In this document: positions 43,782-53,495 of the stretch, one piece after another
Layout: each line of letters begins with the position of its first letter
Position numbering within the stretch: position 1 is the first letter of the stretch
NCBI RefSeq assembly: GCF_017921895.1
Contig: NZ_JAFIDN010000001.1
Location: 186,001-250,000 of the forward strand
Direction: 5' to 3'
DNA from: Natronogracilivirga saccharolytica
GTDB taxonomy: Bacteria; Bacteroidota; Rhodothermia; Balneolales; Natronogracilivirgulaceae
DNA: 64,000 nucleotides
The notes under the pieces: model-generated
The model's database searches: none
Seen by the model: only the letters and a program-made list of their open reading frames with translations
What the model was told of the DNA's origin: nothing
Translations under genes and position numbers: made by a program

Positions 43782-44717
43782 TCAATTCTTCTTGCTTAGT
43801 TCGAAAAGAAGTCGTTTTTCTTTATCCGTCAGACCCTCGTATCCCGATTTCGAAATTTTGTCCAGTATGCGGTCCAGTTCACCCTGATTGTTTTCCTCAA
43901 CAATTTCAGCATCCGTCACAGCACGCATATTACCCTTTACCGGTCGACCGGGACCTCTTCCCATGCTTCCGGATGCGGGCCGCGACTTTGCGGATCCCGT
44001 TGATGCCGATGATCCGCGCGGGGACCGGGACCGGAACCTTTGCTTGATCTGCTCAATCCAAAGATCGTAATTATAGCCCTGAAAGTACATTTTCAGCAGG
44101 ACATATCCCCACAGGGCACCTCCAAGGTGGACGATCCGGGCGACATTATCGGCCGATGAGATAAACAGCAAGTCAATGGCGATGAGTCCGGCCACCAGAA
44201 AGCGCGCTTCGATAGGCGGGAGGAAAAGAAGCATGATGGGAATGCGTGGAAACAGCATCGCAAAGGCGACCATCATTCCAAATACGGCGCCTGATGCTCC
44301 GATGGTGATCGTTGCACTGAAGAAGGGGCTGAAAACAAGGTTGATTAGCGCGCCGCCGATTCCCGACCCGAAATAGATCACAAGAAAATTGCGCGAGCCC
44401 AGCTGCTGCTCCACCGGCCGGCCCATCCACCAGAGCCAGAGCATATTGAAAGCGACGTGCAGCACGCTGCCGTGCAGGAACATATAGGAGACCAGGCGCC
44501 AGGGCTGCATCAGAGAAGTGCTCCACTCCGGCATAAAGCCGAACGTGGCGATAACGGCATTGACGATGGCTCCGCCGCCGAAAGCCATCAGCAGGCTCTG
44601 AACCAGAAAAATCACCACATTAAGCAGCAGGATTCTGCGCAGAGCCACAGGCATGCCAAGATACCCGCGTTTTAGTGCACTTCCGAAACTGTCGTCATAC
44701 ATGGACATAGCCGCCAT
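43782..44717 (-). CDS. Rhomboid-family intramembrane serine protease with C-terminal extension
   Basis: A 311-residue rhomboid. Six or so membrane segments; the catalytic Ser is in GASGAVFGM (about 134-142) and the catalytic His in VHLGGALWGY. A HGSVLHVAFNMLWLWWMG block gives the loop and first helices of the family. After the membrane part comes a basic Ser/Gly/Pro-rich linker and a short C-terminal helix pair (DRILDKISKSGYEGLTDKEK), seen in the Bacteroidota group with a cytosolic tail. It follows a second rhomboid gene by 25 bases. Confidence 0.92.
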   Translation of the reverse strand: MAAMSMYDDSFGSALKRGYLGMPVALRRILLLNVVIFLVQSLLMAFGGGAIVNAVIATFGFMPEWSTSLMQPWRLVSYMFLHGSVLHVAFNMLWLWWMGRPVEQQLGSRNFLVIYFGSGIGGALINLVFSPFFSATITIGASGAVFGMMVAFAMLFPRIPIMLLFLPPIEARFLVAGLIAIDLLFISSADNVARIVHLGGALWGYVLLKMYFQGYNYDLWIEQIKQRFRSRSPRGSSASTGSAKSRPASGSMGRGPGRPVKGNMRAVTDAEIVEENNQGELDRILDKISKSGYEGLTDKEKRLLFELSKKN

Positions 44718-44742
44718 TTACACCTTTCATACAGATTGCTGG

Positions 44743-45366
44743 TTACTCATAATTTCCTTTGATCCCCCAGAGGCGGATCAACAGATAACCTACGACCATT
44801 CCTCCCAGGTGAGCAAAATGGGCGATGCCCGTCTGCAGGTTTGCGACACCATTGAAGAGTTCAAGCGCCCCGAAAATCATCACAAAATATTTTGCCTTGA
44901 TTGGGATAGGCAGGAAGATCAGCATGATCGGGCGGTTCGGAAACATCATGGCAAATGCAAGCAGAATGCCGTAAACAGCGCCGGATGCTCCGACCATGGG
45001 CACATCGGCAGCAGTCACAGCCATATGCAGCAAAGCGGCACCCACACCGGTCACAAAATAGTATATCACAAAGCGGCGGGTTCCCCACAGGTTTTCGATG
45101 CTCTGGCCAAACATCCACAGTGCAAACAGGTTAAACAAAATGTGTCCGAAACCGCCGTGCAGAAACATGTAGGAGACAAACTGCCATGGCATGAAATTGG
45201 GATGCCCCAACGGCCAGAGCGCTCCGAGTCCGAACACGTAATTGGCCAGCCCGGGTGTCATCAGGGCCAGAAACACCAGAAGATTGATGATCAACAGGTG
45301 CTTGATGGCGGGTGGAAACAGTGAAAAGCTTGTACTGGTCTGATATGGATCGCCTTGGTAACTCAA
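44743..45366 (-). CDS. Rhomboid-family intramembrane serine protease
   Basis: A 207-residue minimal six-helix rhomboid. Catalytic Ser in GASGAVYGI and His in AHLGGMVVGY; HGGFGHILFNLFALWMFG is the family block. It lacks the C-terminal tail of the downstream copy. Substrate unknown. It is the first gene of a probable rhomboid-rhomboid-ispG unit; whether two rhomboids divide substrates or one regulates the other is open. Confidence 0.92.
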   Translation of the reverse strand: MSYQGDPYQTSTSFSLFPPAIKHLLIINLLVFLALMTPGLANYVFGLGALWPLGHPNFMPWQFVSYMFLHGGFGHILFNLFALWMFGQSIENLWGTRRFVIYYFVTGVGAALLHMAVTAADVPMVGASGAVYGILLAFAMMFPNRPIMLIFLPIPIKAKYFVMIFGALELFNGVANLQTGIAHFAHLGGMVVGYLLIRLWGIKGNYE

Positions 45367-45468
45367 AACAGATGTAAATTAAAATTGCTTATATGTGACA
45401 GTTGTTGAAATATAACCCTGCTAAAGAGCCATACTTTCTTTTTATCAAGACAGATAATATACCACTAT

Positions 45469-47052
45469 TTATCGGGAAATGCGCTTGCCTGCATCGTTTG
45501 AAACAATGCGCCAGTATGCATTGATCCCGCTCAGCGTGACACCGGGAATACCCTGTCCCGGGTACACGGTATCTCCGGTAAGGTACCAGTCCTGAAACGG
45601 TGTTTCAGCGGGGGGCCAGTCGAGCAGCGAGCGTTTCATGCTTTGGGGGATGCCTCCGACCCTGCCCTGATGGCGGTAAACCCAGTTTTGCCAGGTAACC
45701 GGTGTACCTTCGAACTGAACGGTAATGTTGTCCTTGCGGAAACCGGGGAGCGACTGTTCAAGTATGTCCAGAATGGCATCCCGCGCCCGGGTTTTTGCCG
45801 CTTCGTAATCATCGCCTCTGGTAAACCAGGAGGTGGTATCGGTATGGCAAGAAACATTGAGTACGCGGTATCCTTCCGGCGCCCGCCGGGTATCGCCCCG
45901 GGCTGACAGTGTTACAAAAACCGAGTCCGATCCGGCTTCCGGAACCGGGTTTTCAAGATGGATCTGATGATGAAGCGTCAGATCATCGGGGTATGTGTCC
46001 TTCGTTGCGATACCCAGGATGTAGGCGCCCCAGGCACGGCTGAATTTATCAGCCTGTTTGGTAAACCATGATTTTGCAATGCCGGATGTCACTTGCGGAA
46101 TATTCCAGACCGGAATATTGCACACAACACGGTCACAGAAATAACGCGCATGGCCTGCGGTGACCACGTATGCCGGCTTGTCTTTCAGTTCGGGCACATC
46201 AGAACTTTCGCCGGCCGGGGTTTCGCTGCCTTGTTCACCGTTTGAGTAAAACTCTTCGCGTGTGAAGATTCTGTTCACCTTGCTGCGCGTTTTCACCACG
46301 CCGCCTCTGTCACCGATATACTTCCTGAGTTCTTCTATCATTTGGAGGAAGCCGCCGGGGACATTGTAATTGGAACAGCTTGTATATGCAAGGCCCGGCG
46401 CGCCGAACAGAAACGGGGTGTCATCGCTTTTGCTCTGAGCGGTAATCATAAGCTGCTCATCTATGAAAGCGCGGAACTTCGGGGTATCAACTCCTAAAGA
46501 GCGCATAACCTTGCGTACACTCCGGAATGCATACTTCAGCAGCATCACATCCCGGACAGAATTACGGGTAGCAAGCTCCACCCACTCCCGGAATCCACGG
46601 GGTGGGAAAAACACATTTTTTTCAGACAATCGCCAAACGGCATCGCTGACTTCGAATGCCCTGCGCCAGAAGCGCTGCTGTCCGATGGCATTCCCGAACA
46701 CCCTGGATGCTTCCATAATCCAGTAGTCCCGATTGGTATACCGTGTGATTACATCACCGTTCATCCTCACGGTCATGGGCGGATCAATCTGCTCTTTCGG
46801 CAGGGTGATATCCAGCATCTTTTCCAGCCGCGCCAGGGGCTGATGCTTGTCGAAACCGATGAGTGTTGTTGCTCCGGTTTCAAATATATAACCCTGTCTG
46901 TAATATGAAGAACTGCAGCCGCCCGGAACGCTTGCCGCTTCCAGGACCAGCACCTTGTACCCGTCACGTGCCAGCAGCGACGCCGCAGTCATCCCTCCCA
47001 TGCCGGAACCGACGACGATCACATCGTATTTTGGATAGCTTTGCGTGCTCAT
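45469..47052 (-). CDS. FAD-dependent oxidoreductase, CrtI/retinol-saturase-like
   Basis: A 527-residue flavoprotein of the phytoene desaturase family. The N-terminal Rossmann motif VVGSGMGGMTAASLLARDG binds FAD and is followed by VLEAASVPGGCSSS; the C terminus carries the second FAD block (WYLTGDTVYPGQGIPGVTLSG). Members oxidise or saturate polyenes such as carotenoids. No phytoene synthase or other carotenoid gene is near, so the substrate is open; the FETGATTLIGF stretch resembles the carotenoid isomerase/retinol saturase branch. It follows the ABC ATPase gene by 77 bases. Confidence 0.85.
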   Translation of the reverse strand: MSTQSYPKYDVIVVGSGMGGMTAASLLARDGYKVLVLEAASVPGGCSSSYYRQGYIFETGATTLIGFDKHQPLARLEKMLDITLPKEQIDPPMTVRMNGDVITRYTNRDYWIMEASRVFGNAIGQQRFWRRAFEVSDAVWRLSEKNVFFPPRGFREWVELATRNSVRDVMLLKYAFRSVRKVMRSLGVDTPKFRAFIDEQLMITAQSKSDDTPFLFGAPGLAYTSCSNYNVPGGFLQMIEELRKYIGDRGGVVKTRSKVNRIFTREEFYSNGEQGSETPAGESSDVPELKDKPAYVVTAGHARYFCDRVVCNIPVWNIPQVTSGIAKSWFTKQADKFSRAWGAYILGIATKDTYPDDLTLHHQIHLENPVPEAGSDSVFVTLSARGDTRRAPEGYRVLNVSCHTDTTSWFTRGDDYEAAKTRARDAILDILEQSLPGFRKDNITVQFEGTPVTWQNWVYRHQGRVGGIPQSMKRSLLDWPPAETPFQDWYLTGDTVYPGQGIPGVTLSGINAYWRIVSNDAGKRISR

Positions 47053-47129
47053 GAAAGGTGGAACAACACCGTGTAATCTCCCGTTCGAGAATAATTATCA
47101 GCTGAAACATATTTCGCTTCGTATAGTGT

Positions 47130-47861
47130 TCAGGATACGACAGATTGCATATCATTGGCAAGTGCCGGATTATCTACTTGTGTATCACTTTCGATTTTCC
47201 CGTCAAAAAGATTTATGATACGGCGGCTGTGTTTGGCAACATCAAGTTCGTGCGTCACCACGATGATGGTGTGACCGGCACTGTGGAGTTCTTCAAACAG
47301 CCTCATGATCTCCTCGCCGGTTTTGGAATCCAGGTTTCCCGTGGGTTCGTCGGCCAGAAGAATGGACGGATTGTTGACCAGTGCACGGGCTATTGCCACA
47401 CGCTGCCGCTGCCCTCCTGAAAGCTCATTCGGCTTGTGGTCAACTCTGTCCGACAGGCCAACCCGATCAAGTACATCCAGCGCCCGCTTTTTCCGCTCAG
47501 AGGATTTAATTCCGGCATAGATGAGCGGCAGCTCAACATTCCCCAGGCAGTCAGAACGGGGAAGCAGGTTGAATGTCTGAAAAACAAATCCGATCTCCCG
47601 GTTCCGGACGTCTGCGAGATCGTTGTCGGTGAGATTGCTCACATCCTGTCCGTTCAGATGATAGGTGCCGTGAGTAGGGGTATCCAGACAACCGACGATA
47701 TTCATCAGAGTGGACTTCCCGGATCCCGAAGGACCCATTATCGATACGTATTCGTTCCTGTGAATGTCAAAGTCGACCCCCCGCAGCGCATATACTTTCT
47801 GCATTCCCATAACATACTCTTTTTTGAGGTCGCGGATGGTTATAATGGGTTCTTTGTTCAT
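47130..47861 (-). CDS. MacB-type ABC transporter ATP-binding protein
   Basis: A 243-residue ATPase of the LolD/MacB group. Walker A GPSGSGKS (43-50), Q-loop FQTFNLLP, signature LSGGQ (147-151), Walker B LLADEP (about 168-173) and the H-loop VTHELD are all present. It should power the MacB-type permeases at 52263 and 53492, which have no ATPase domain of their own. It lies 71 bases after the periplasmic adaptor gene. Confidence 0.94.
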   Translation of the reverse strand: MNKEPIITIRDLKKEYVMGMQKVYALRGVDFDIHRNEYVSIMGPSGSGKSTLMNIVGCLDTPTHGTYHLNGQDVSNLTDNDLADVRNREIGFVFQTFNLLPRSDCLGNVELPLIYAGIKSSERKKRALDVLDRVGLSDRVDHKPNELSGGQRQRVAIARALVNNPSILLADEPTGNLDSKTGEEIMRLFEELHSAGHTIIVVTHELDVAKHSRRIINLFDGKIESDTQVDNPALANDMQSVVS

Positions 47862-47932
47862 GACAGTATCTTGTTGTGGTTGCTGGTCCGGTTAAAAAAT
47901 GTTTGCGGGATCCTGTTTTGGGGGGCTGTTTG

Positions 47933-49258
47933 TTACCGGGATGCAATTCGTATCTGGTTGCCGTCCTGAAGTTCCCTGGAAAGTACCCTGTAGTTGCCCG
48001 ACACCACCCGGTCACCCGGCTGAAGGCCGGAAAGCACATGAATAAAACGATCGTCACTTATCCCTGTAATGACTTCGACCATGTTTGCTTTGTCATCGTC
48101 AACACGGAAGACAACCCGCCTCATGTCTTCTTCATCGATTTCGGTGGTATCCGGATTGCCGGCGCTGAAATCCCGCATGGTGACAGCCTGCAGCGGCACC
48201 GAAACAACGTTCTCTTCCCGAACTGTTTCTACATCCACGGTAGCGGTCATTCCGGGCTTGAAATAGGCAACGGGCTGCCGGATGGCCACTTCGCTGTCCT
48301 GAAGCCTGACCATGTCGGACCGGTCCCACGGAGCTCCTGACTCACGGGTATCCGGGTTGTGAGGACTGAGAATCCTGATTTTGACCGGGTATTCCGTTAT
48401 CTGTTCAGCGGTGCCGTCACCGCGGGTGATGGCGGAGTTGGCGATTTCGGTGACCACGCCAATAAATTCCCGGCCGGGATAGGCATCTACTTCTATGCGT
48501 GCCGTGTCATCTTCTGCAACATAGACAATATCGTTTTCATTGACATTTACCTGCACCTCCATCTGTTCCATCCGGGCAATCCGCAGCATCTCCGTGCCGG
48601 CCATCTGGATGCTTCCCACCACACGCTCTCCGCGCTCAACATCAAGCCGGCTGATGGTTCCGGTCATGGGAGCTTTGATTGTGGTCTGACGCAGCTCTTC
48701 TTCAATCCTCCTCAGCTGCGCCCTGGCATTATCGACCTGATAGACACTGGCATTGAAACTGGCCACTTCCGCTTCGTGGGTTCTGCGCGCATTTTCATAC
48801 TCGAGCTGTGATACCATCCCCTTGTCAAACAACGTCTTTTTCTGCTCAAATTCGTTTTGGGCTCTGAGTTTTGACGCCCGGTTCTGCTCCATGCGGGCTT
48901 TCTGTCCGAGTATGGTCGCCTGCATTTCATCTTTTCTGGCCTGTATGATATCCGGACGTATGCGCAGAAGCACATCGCCTTCATGCACAAAATCCCCTTC
49001 TCTGACATTCAGTTCGATGATTTCCCCTGAAACATCGGGCGCTATCTTGACTTCGGTTTCGGGCTGGATACGGCCTGTAGCAGTAACGATACGTACAATA
49101 TTTCGCTCGGACACCTTCGACACTTCGACGGAATGACCAACCGGCTCGCCGCCAATCCACCCAGCGGCCCTGCCTATGAAGACAAGAACAACCAGACCTG
49201 CAAAAGCCAATCCTGTTACAAGCCAAATTCGTTTTCCGGATTTTTTTCGAGAAGCCAT
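47933..49258 (-). CDS. Periplasmic adaptor (MacA/HlyD-type) of an efflux pump
   Basis: A 441-residue membrane-fusion protein. One N-terminal membrane segment (IWLVTGLAFAGLVVLVF), a lipoyl-type domain (VSGEIIELNVREGDFVHEGD), a coiled-coil hairpin (about 107-190, RASKLRAQNEFEQKK and on), then the second half of the lipoyl domain (TTIKAPMTGTISRLDVERGE) and a beta-barrel domain. It connects the inner-membrane ABC proteins to the TolC-family protein encoded upstream. The 293-base gap before it contains the TolC-gene terminator, so the adaptor and ATPase probably have their own promoter. Confidence 0.93.
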   Translation of the reverse strand: MASRKKSGKRIWLVTGLAFAGLVVLVFIGRAAGWIGGEPVGHSVEVSKVSERNIVRIVTATGRIQPETEVKIAPDVSGEIIELNVREGDFVHEGDVLLRIRPDIIQARKDEMQATILGQKARMEQNRASKLRAQNEFEQKKTLFDKGMVSQLEYENARRTHEAEVASFNASVYQVDNARAQLRRIEEELRQTTIKAPMTGTISRLDVERGERVVGSIQMAGTEMLRIARMEQMEVQVNVNENDIVYVAEDDTARIEVDAYPGREFIGVVTEIANSAITRGDGTAEQITEYPVKIRILSPHNPDTRESGAPWDRSDMVRLQDSEVAIRQPVAYFKPGMTATVDVETVREENVVSVPLQAVTMRDFSAGNPDTTEIDEEDMRRVVFRVDDDKANMVEVITGISDDRFIHVLSGLQPGDRVVSGNYRVLSRELQDGNQIRIASR

Positions 49259-49464
49259 GATTCAAACTGTTTTGGGGAGTTGCATTCTGTTTTGTGCAGC
49301 GGAGCAGGAATCGTGCATTTTAAATCTTCCCGATGTTCTGTCCTTTCTGATGTCTGCAATGCCATGATACGTCATGCAATCAGGAAGGTTTCAGTACTTC
49401 AAAAAATTTCTATTCCGGATGTACTTTTCCCCTTATTCTTTGCCAAACTAATAATTTGCTCAGA

Positions 49465-49514
49465 AATAAAACTTCAGCACCGGCCGGATGCCGTGGCGCA
49501 TCCGGTATCCGGTG
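49465..49514 (-). terminator. Hairpin terminator after the TolC-family gene
   Basis: On the minus strand CACCGG-ATA-CCGGATGC pairs with GCATCCGG-CCGGTG across a 6-base loop (14 base pairs, one 3-base bulge), followed within six bases by TTTTATTT. It lies 37 bases after the stop codon and splits the efflux cluster into two transcription units. Confidence 0.65.
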
Positions 49515-49551
49515 TCAATAATTCCGGTAATGTAACGCAACGGGGCTGGCG

Positions 49552-50925
49552 TTACTCGGCCAGTGCATCGATTTCAACATCCATGGTCAGGCGTCCCAGA
49601 AAGTAGTCAAGCACCTTTTCCTGAAAAATAAACTGATACATTGCCTGAATGCGGTTGGAGCTGGCCTGGATGAACTCATTATTGGCATTGGTCAGCTCAA
49701 TAAGGGTCGCATTTCCGACATTATACCTTTCCTGTTCGGTTTCATATGCTTTCTCGGCGGCAATAAGTGCTGATTCGGTAGCTTCCAGCTCTTTGGCATA
49801 GCCTATATAGTCATTATAAGCCTGCTGGAGCTCAAGGAAGACCTCCTGACGCAGATCTTCAAGCTGAAGTTCAGCATCCCGGAAATCAATCTGACTCTGC
49901 TGAATCTGATTGCTTGTCTGCCTGCGGTTGAAAATAGGTATGCTGACATCGAATGACAGCGAACGGTTGATGTTTCCGTCAAAAAACTGATCGGAAAATG
50001 GCAGTATATCATCTGTTGCAGGATCCCGCTGCTGGTCCCTGTAGGCGGTCGATACAGAGCCGGAAAGACTGAGTTCAGGAATCCGTGCTCCCCTGCTGAT
50101 ACTGAGGGCATACCGGGCCTGCTGCACATCCAGTTCGGAAGCGCGGAAGTCCCGTCGGTTTTCCAAAGCCACAGAAATTAGTTCGCTGAGGTCATAATCT
50201 TCTACGACAAGCTCCTCTTCCTGTATCCCCGGGGCTACAAAATCATACTCACCGAGCGGATCGAGCTGAAGAAGCCGTGCCAGCCGCAATTTATTCAGAT
50301 TCAATGCATTTTCAGTTTGAATGACACTCAGCTCATTACTGGCGACTACCGACTCCTGGCTGTATTTGTCAACCACGGGCCTCATCCCGACATCTACCTG
50401 CGCTTCAACCTGCTCCAGCTGTTTGCGGCTGGCTTCGAGATTTTCCTGTTCAATCTCCAGCAGTTCAACGGACAGCAGCACATCCAGAAATCTGGCGGCG
50501 GCATCAAAAATTATCCCCTCCTTGGTCCGCTCAAATCGCTGCTCTGCGCTTTCCTTGCCGACTCTGGCACTGCGCAGTTCGTTGATATTGCGCATCCCGT
50601 CAAATAGAACCACGCTGGTGGAGATGTTGCCACTTAAGGTATTCGTGGTGAAATCGTCGAATTGTCCTGACACCTGCTCAAATTGTCGTCCGATGGTGCG
50701 GGTTCCGCCAACGGAAGCATTGAGATTAGGCAAAAAGTCTGCCCTCTGACTGCGATAATCACTTTCAGAGCGCTCAATATTACTTTTGCTGAGCTTCAGT
50801 TCGATGTTGTTTTCAACGGCAATTTCAATTGCTTCTTCCAGTGTTATGCTGCGGACTTCCTGGGCTTCTGCTGATGAGAAAGTCAAAATCAACAGAATAG
50901 TGACGATGGCTGATAATGTTTTCAT
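49552..50925 (-). CDS. TolC-family outer-membrane efflux protein
   Basis: A 457-residue outer-membrane channel. Signal peptide (MKTLSAIVTILLILTF, cut after AEA), then two internal repeats of the TolC helical fold: SITLEEAIEIAVENNIELKL begins the first, and DYDLSELISVALENRRDFRA the second. The frame continues up to 50952, but the ATG at 50925 opens directly onto the signal peptide, so I prefer it. It completes a tripartite pump with the MacA-type adaptor and the permeases. The substrate is unknown; macrolides, lipids or peptides are family examples. Confidence 0.92.
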   Translation of the reverse strand: MKTLSAIVTILLILTFSSAEAQEVRSITLEEAIEIAVENNIELKLSKSNIERSESDYRSQRADFLPNLNASVGGTRTIGRQFEQVSGQFDDFTTNTLSGNISTSVVLFDGMRNINELRSARVGKESAEQRFERTKEGIIFDAAARFLDVLLSVELLEIEQENLEASRKQLEQVEAQVDVGMRPVVDKYSQESVVASNELSVIQTENALNLNKLRLARLLQLDPLGEYDFVAPGIQEEELVVEDYDLSELISVALENRRDFRASELDVQQARYALSISRGARIPELSLSGSVSTAYRDQQRDPATDDILPFSDQFFDGNINRSLSFDVSIPIFNRRQTSNQIQQSQIDFRDAELQLEDLRQEVFLELQQAYNDYIGYAKELEATESALIAAEKAYETEQERYNVGNATLIELTNANNEFIQASSNRIQAMYQFIFQEKVLDYFLGRLTMDVEIDALAE

Positions 50926-51043
50926 TATGGCAATTGTTCTTGAGTGATACATAAATCAAAAAAGTAAACGGTACCTTCCTGCTAATCCTGCTATTCCCGC
51001 TAAGAGGTTTAGACGATAATCAACAAAGGAGGTTGCAAAAAAG

Positions 51044-51469
51044 TTACTTGTCAGTATGAATTTCTTCTTCATTGCGGTTGTCAACCGCCTCCTCGATACG
51101 TTTCATTATATATCTGACAGTACGCTGGGCAGCAAGCTTTTTCAGTTCATCTGCAAGCAGCCCTGAAAATAAACCCAGTGATGAGGGCGCCTTTTTTTCC
51201 GATGAATCTTCTGCATCTGAGAAATCGTCTGTATGCCGCATCCCTGTTTTGCGGGCAACAAGAAATCCTGCAACTACGGCAGACCCTAAAAGCTGAAGCG
51301 GATATTTTTCAATCCAGTAACGATAGTGAACCCTGCCAAAGAATGACCTGCGCACTTCCGTCAGGGAGGATTCAATTTCCGTCTGTATTTCCGCCATTTC
51401 CCGCCGCAGTGCCTGCTTGCGGGCTCTGAGCTCTTTTATGTCCGATGATTTTGTTCGTTTTTGTTCCAT
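51044..51469 (-). CDS. Small membrane protein, third of a YqjD/YqjE-type trio
   Basis: A protein of about 141 residues. A charged helical N-terminal part (DIKELRARKQALRREMAEIQ) precedes one short hydrophobic segment (PLQLLGSAVVAGFLVARKT), then a charged tail rich in Lys/Glu. It resembles the third gene of the enterobacterial yqjD-yqjE-yqjK group in layout, not clearly in sequence. The longest frame begins at 51571 inside the previous gene; I chose the ATG at 51469, seven bases after that gene's stop. Function unknown. Confidence 0.6.
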   Translation of the reverse strand: MEQKRTKSSDIKELRARKQALRREMAEIQTEIESSLTEVRRSFFGRVHYRYWIEKYPLQLLGSAVVAGFLVARKTGMRHTDDFSDAEDSSEKKAPSSLGLFSGLLADELKKLAAQRTVRYIMKRIEEAVDNRNEEEIHTDK

Positions 51470-51476
51470 TCTGATA

Positions 51477-51950
51477 TCAACCGGTAGAATGTTTGGATTG
51501 CCGTCTCTCCGATTCGTCTGTTTGTTCTCCATCCGGCCCGGATGATTCCTTACTGGACTCGTCCATTTCAATGCTTCCGAGTTGTTCTGCCAGGTCTTTC
51601 ATAAACTGATGGAGCATTTTGTCCCTAGTGGCGTTAACCATGGAGCGGGGACGGCGGAAAAAAAACATCAGTCCGATAAGAAGTACCGGAGCAGCCACAA
51701 CGATAAACCCCAGACTTTCGCTGTCCAGAAGCTCTCCTACGAAATTTGACGCCGCAAACAGGATCAGAATCAGCCCGAGCCCCAGAAAGACAATTCCGGT
51801 TATCCTGTAGACCGCATGGGCAATGACGCCTGTAATCCGCTCTCCCATTTCAAGTGTGAAGAGCTCGATTCGCTTCTCGACCAGCGTTTTCAGTTCACCC
51901 GGCAGTTTTTTCAGGTTTTTCAAAAGTGAGTCATACTCTTCGGGACTCAT
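51477..51950 (-). CDS. YqjE/phage-holin-superfamily III-like membrane protein
   Basis: A 157-residue protein with two membrane segments (ITGIVFLGLGLILILFAAS and FIVVAAPVLLIGLMFFF) flanked by charged helices, the DUF1469/YqjE layout. The name phage holin family is a database convention; nothing here is phage-related. It starts with the ATGA overlap of the preceding gene (4 bases). YqjD/YqjE-type proteins are linked to stationary-phase stress and ribosome tethering in Escherichia coli; the role here is unknown. Confidence 0.75.
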   Translation of the reverse strand: MSPEEYDSLLKNLKKLPGELKTLVEKRIELFTLEMGERITGVIAHAVYRITGIVFLGLGLILILFAASNFVGELLDSESLGFIVVAAPVLLIGLMFFFRRPRSMVNATRDKMLHQFMKDLAEQLGSIEMDESSKESSGPDGEQTDESERRQSKHSTG

Positions 51951-52150
51951 TCTTTTCTCCCTCTTTTAGTGATTTTTCCGATCAAAAAACCGGCGAGCAA
52001 GGCAATTCCAACTGATCCCAGCGGGTTGGTGCGTACCATATGAGCCAACCGGGCTCTTGCATCATCCAGTCGCTGCTGAAACTCGTCATCCTGCCATGTG
52101 TCCTGCGCCTGTTGGGCAAGTCGTTCCAGTGTATCAAGTACGGGATTCAT
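51947..52150 (-). CDS. YqjD/ElaB-like small membrane protein
   Basis: A 67-residue protein. An amphipathic charged helix (about 1-38, ERLAQQAQDTWQDDEFQQRL) is followed by the hydrophobic segment PLGSVGIALLAGFLIGKI and a basic end. This is the DUF883/YqjD pattern of a tail-anchored membrane protein. The frame runs up to 52189; I chose the ATG at 52150 (MNPVLDTLE) since the upstream 13 residues are atypical. Its stop overlaps the start of the YqjE-like gene by four bases. Confidence 0.65.
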   Translation of the reverse strand: MNPVLDTLERLAQQAQDTWQDDEFQQRLDDARARLAHMVRTNPLGSVGIALLAGFLIGKITKRGRKE

Positions 52151-52262
52151 ATCTGATGGGTTTAGTAATTTCAAATACCGGCGAAACACAGCCTGTTCAC
52201 ATTCTTTGCTTTAGAAAATAATGAATTCAGCGTTAAATGCTAAGCTTCATTCGCAGAGAGGT

Positions 52263-53495
52263 TTATTCGAATCTCAGGCTTTCGATCGGATCAAGCCTGG
52301 CGGCCTTCCAGGCCGGATAAACCCCGAAAATCATTCCGATCAGGGTCATTCCGGCAATACCCGCCACAATGGAAAGGACCGGCAGAACAAATGTTGTGCC
52401 CATAATGACGACCAGGATATTTCCTGCCGCAATTCCGAGAAACATCCCGATCAGACCTCCCAGCTGACACACGATAATCGCCTCTGTCATAAACTGGATG
52501 GTGATATTTTTTCTGTTGGCACCTACAGCTTTTCTGATCCCGATCTCTCTTGTTCGTTCGGTAACCGACACCAGCATGATATTCATCACCCCTATTCCCG
52601 CCCCGAGCAGCGCAATACCTCCCACTACAAATCCGAACAGATACAGTATGCCGGTAAAATCATCGAAAATCCCTCTCAGGGATTCATTTGTTTCGATTTC
52701 AAAGTCATTTCCGCGGTCGGGCGGCACCTGGCGGATCACCCTCAGGAGTCCCGTGGCTTCATCCACGGTCTCATTGATCAGGGTTACCGAGGGCGCCCTG
52801 ATCTGCAGGTTGATATTGTGATCCCGGCCGTAGACGGATGCCAGCCGGGAATACGGCAGCAGCACAAAATTGTCGAGTGACTGTCCGAATGCGGATCCTT
52901 TTGATTCAACCACCCCAATAACGGTGTAATGCTGCCCGTCAATCCGGATCCGCTTGCCGGCCGGGTCGCTGCCGGAAAAAAGGTCGGACCGGATGTCAGC
53001 GCCGATGATGGCATAAGGCCGGGCGTGCTCGATATCATCCCTGGTGAAATTCCTGCCCTCTTCAATGTCATAGGCGTTATTTGCCAGCGAATATTCATTT
53101 CCTCCCCACACCGTGACATTGGGCTCGGTATTGCTGTTGCCCTGATAAATCCTCTTGCTGCTCAGATTGACTTCCGGGGAAATGGCCCTGGCCAGTTCCG
53201 ACATCTCCCGGAGTTGTTCATAGTGCCGGAAAGTGATCGGCTGCCGGCGGGCATGGCTCTGATCATGTCCGGTCATTACGGTTGGACGGGTGGTGATGTT
53301 GATCACGTCACTTCCCATCAGGGTCATGGTGTTCTGGAAGTAGTTGTCGATGACCCGGACGGCTGTAGATGCGCTTATAACCGCAAATACTCCGACAACA
53401 ATGGCAAGCAGCGTCAGCGAAGCTCTTGTCTTGTTGGAACCAAGAGCACCGAATGCCATTTTTATGATTTGCCAGAGATTCATGATTTTCCTCAC
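52263..53495 (-). CDS. MacB-type ABC transporter permease, second of two
   Basis: A 410-residue permease with the four-helix FtsX-type layout: one N-terminal membrane segment (LTLLAIVVGVFAVISAS), a large periplasmic MacB domain (about 45-250), and three C-terminal segments with the FtsX block RTREIGIRKAVGANRKNI. No ATPase domain is fused. It overlaps the upstream paralogue by four bases (ATGA), so the two are translationally coupled and probably form a heterodimer powered by the ATPase encoded at 47130. Confidence 0.93.
   Translation of the reverse strand: MRKIMNLWQIIKMAFGALGSNKTRASLTLLAIVVGVFAVISASTAVRVIDNYFQNTMTLMGSDVINITTRPTVMTGHDQSHARRQPITFRHYEQLREMSELARAISPEVNLSSKRIYQGNSNTEPNVTVWGGNEYSLANNAYDIEEGRNFTRDDIEHARPYAIIGADIRSDLFSGSDPAGKRIRIDGQHYTVIGVVESKGSAFGQSLDNFVLLPYSRLASVYGRDHNINLQIRAPSVTLINETVDEATGLLRVIRQVPPDRGNDFEIETNESLRGIFDDFTGILYLFGFVVGGIALLGAGIGVMNIMLVSVTERTREIGIRKAVGANRKNITIQFMTEAIIVCQLGGLIGMFLGIAAGNILVVIMGTTFVLPVLSIVAGIAGMTLIGMIFGVYPAWKAARLDPIESLRFE

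Noticed and set aside
45469-47052. Carotenoid desaturase crtI
   Set aside because: Family membership is clear but there is no phytoene synthase or other carotenoid gene nearby, and the family includes saturases and isomerases, so the gene symbol was withheld.
51026-51036. AAAGGAGGTTG, a strong Shine-Dalgarno-like string on the plus strand
   Set aside because: No gene follows on the plus strand, and genes in this window do not use Shine-Dalgarno leaders in general.
51477-51950. Phage holin, hence prophage
   Set aside because: The match is to the YqjE-type family that carries the holin name; no other phage gene is present and the neighbours are chromosomal efflux genes.
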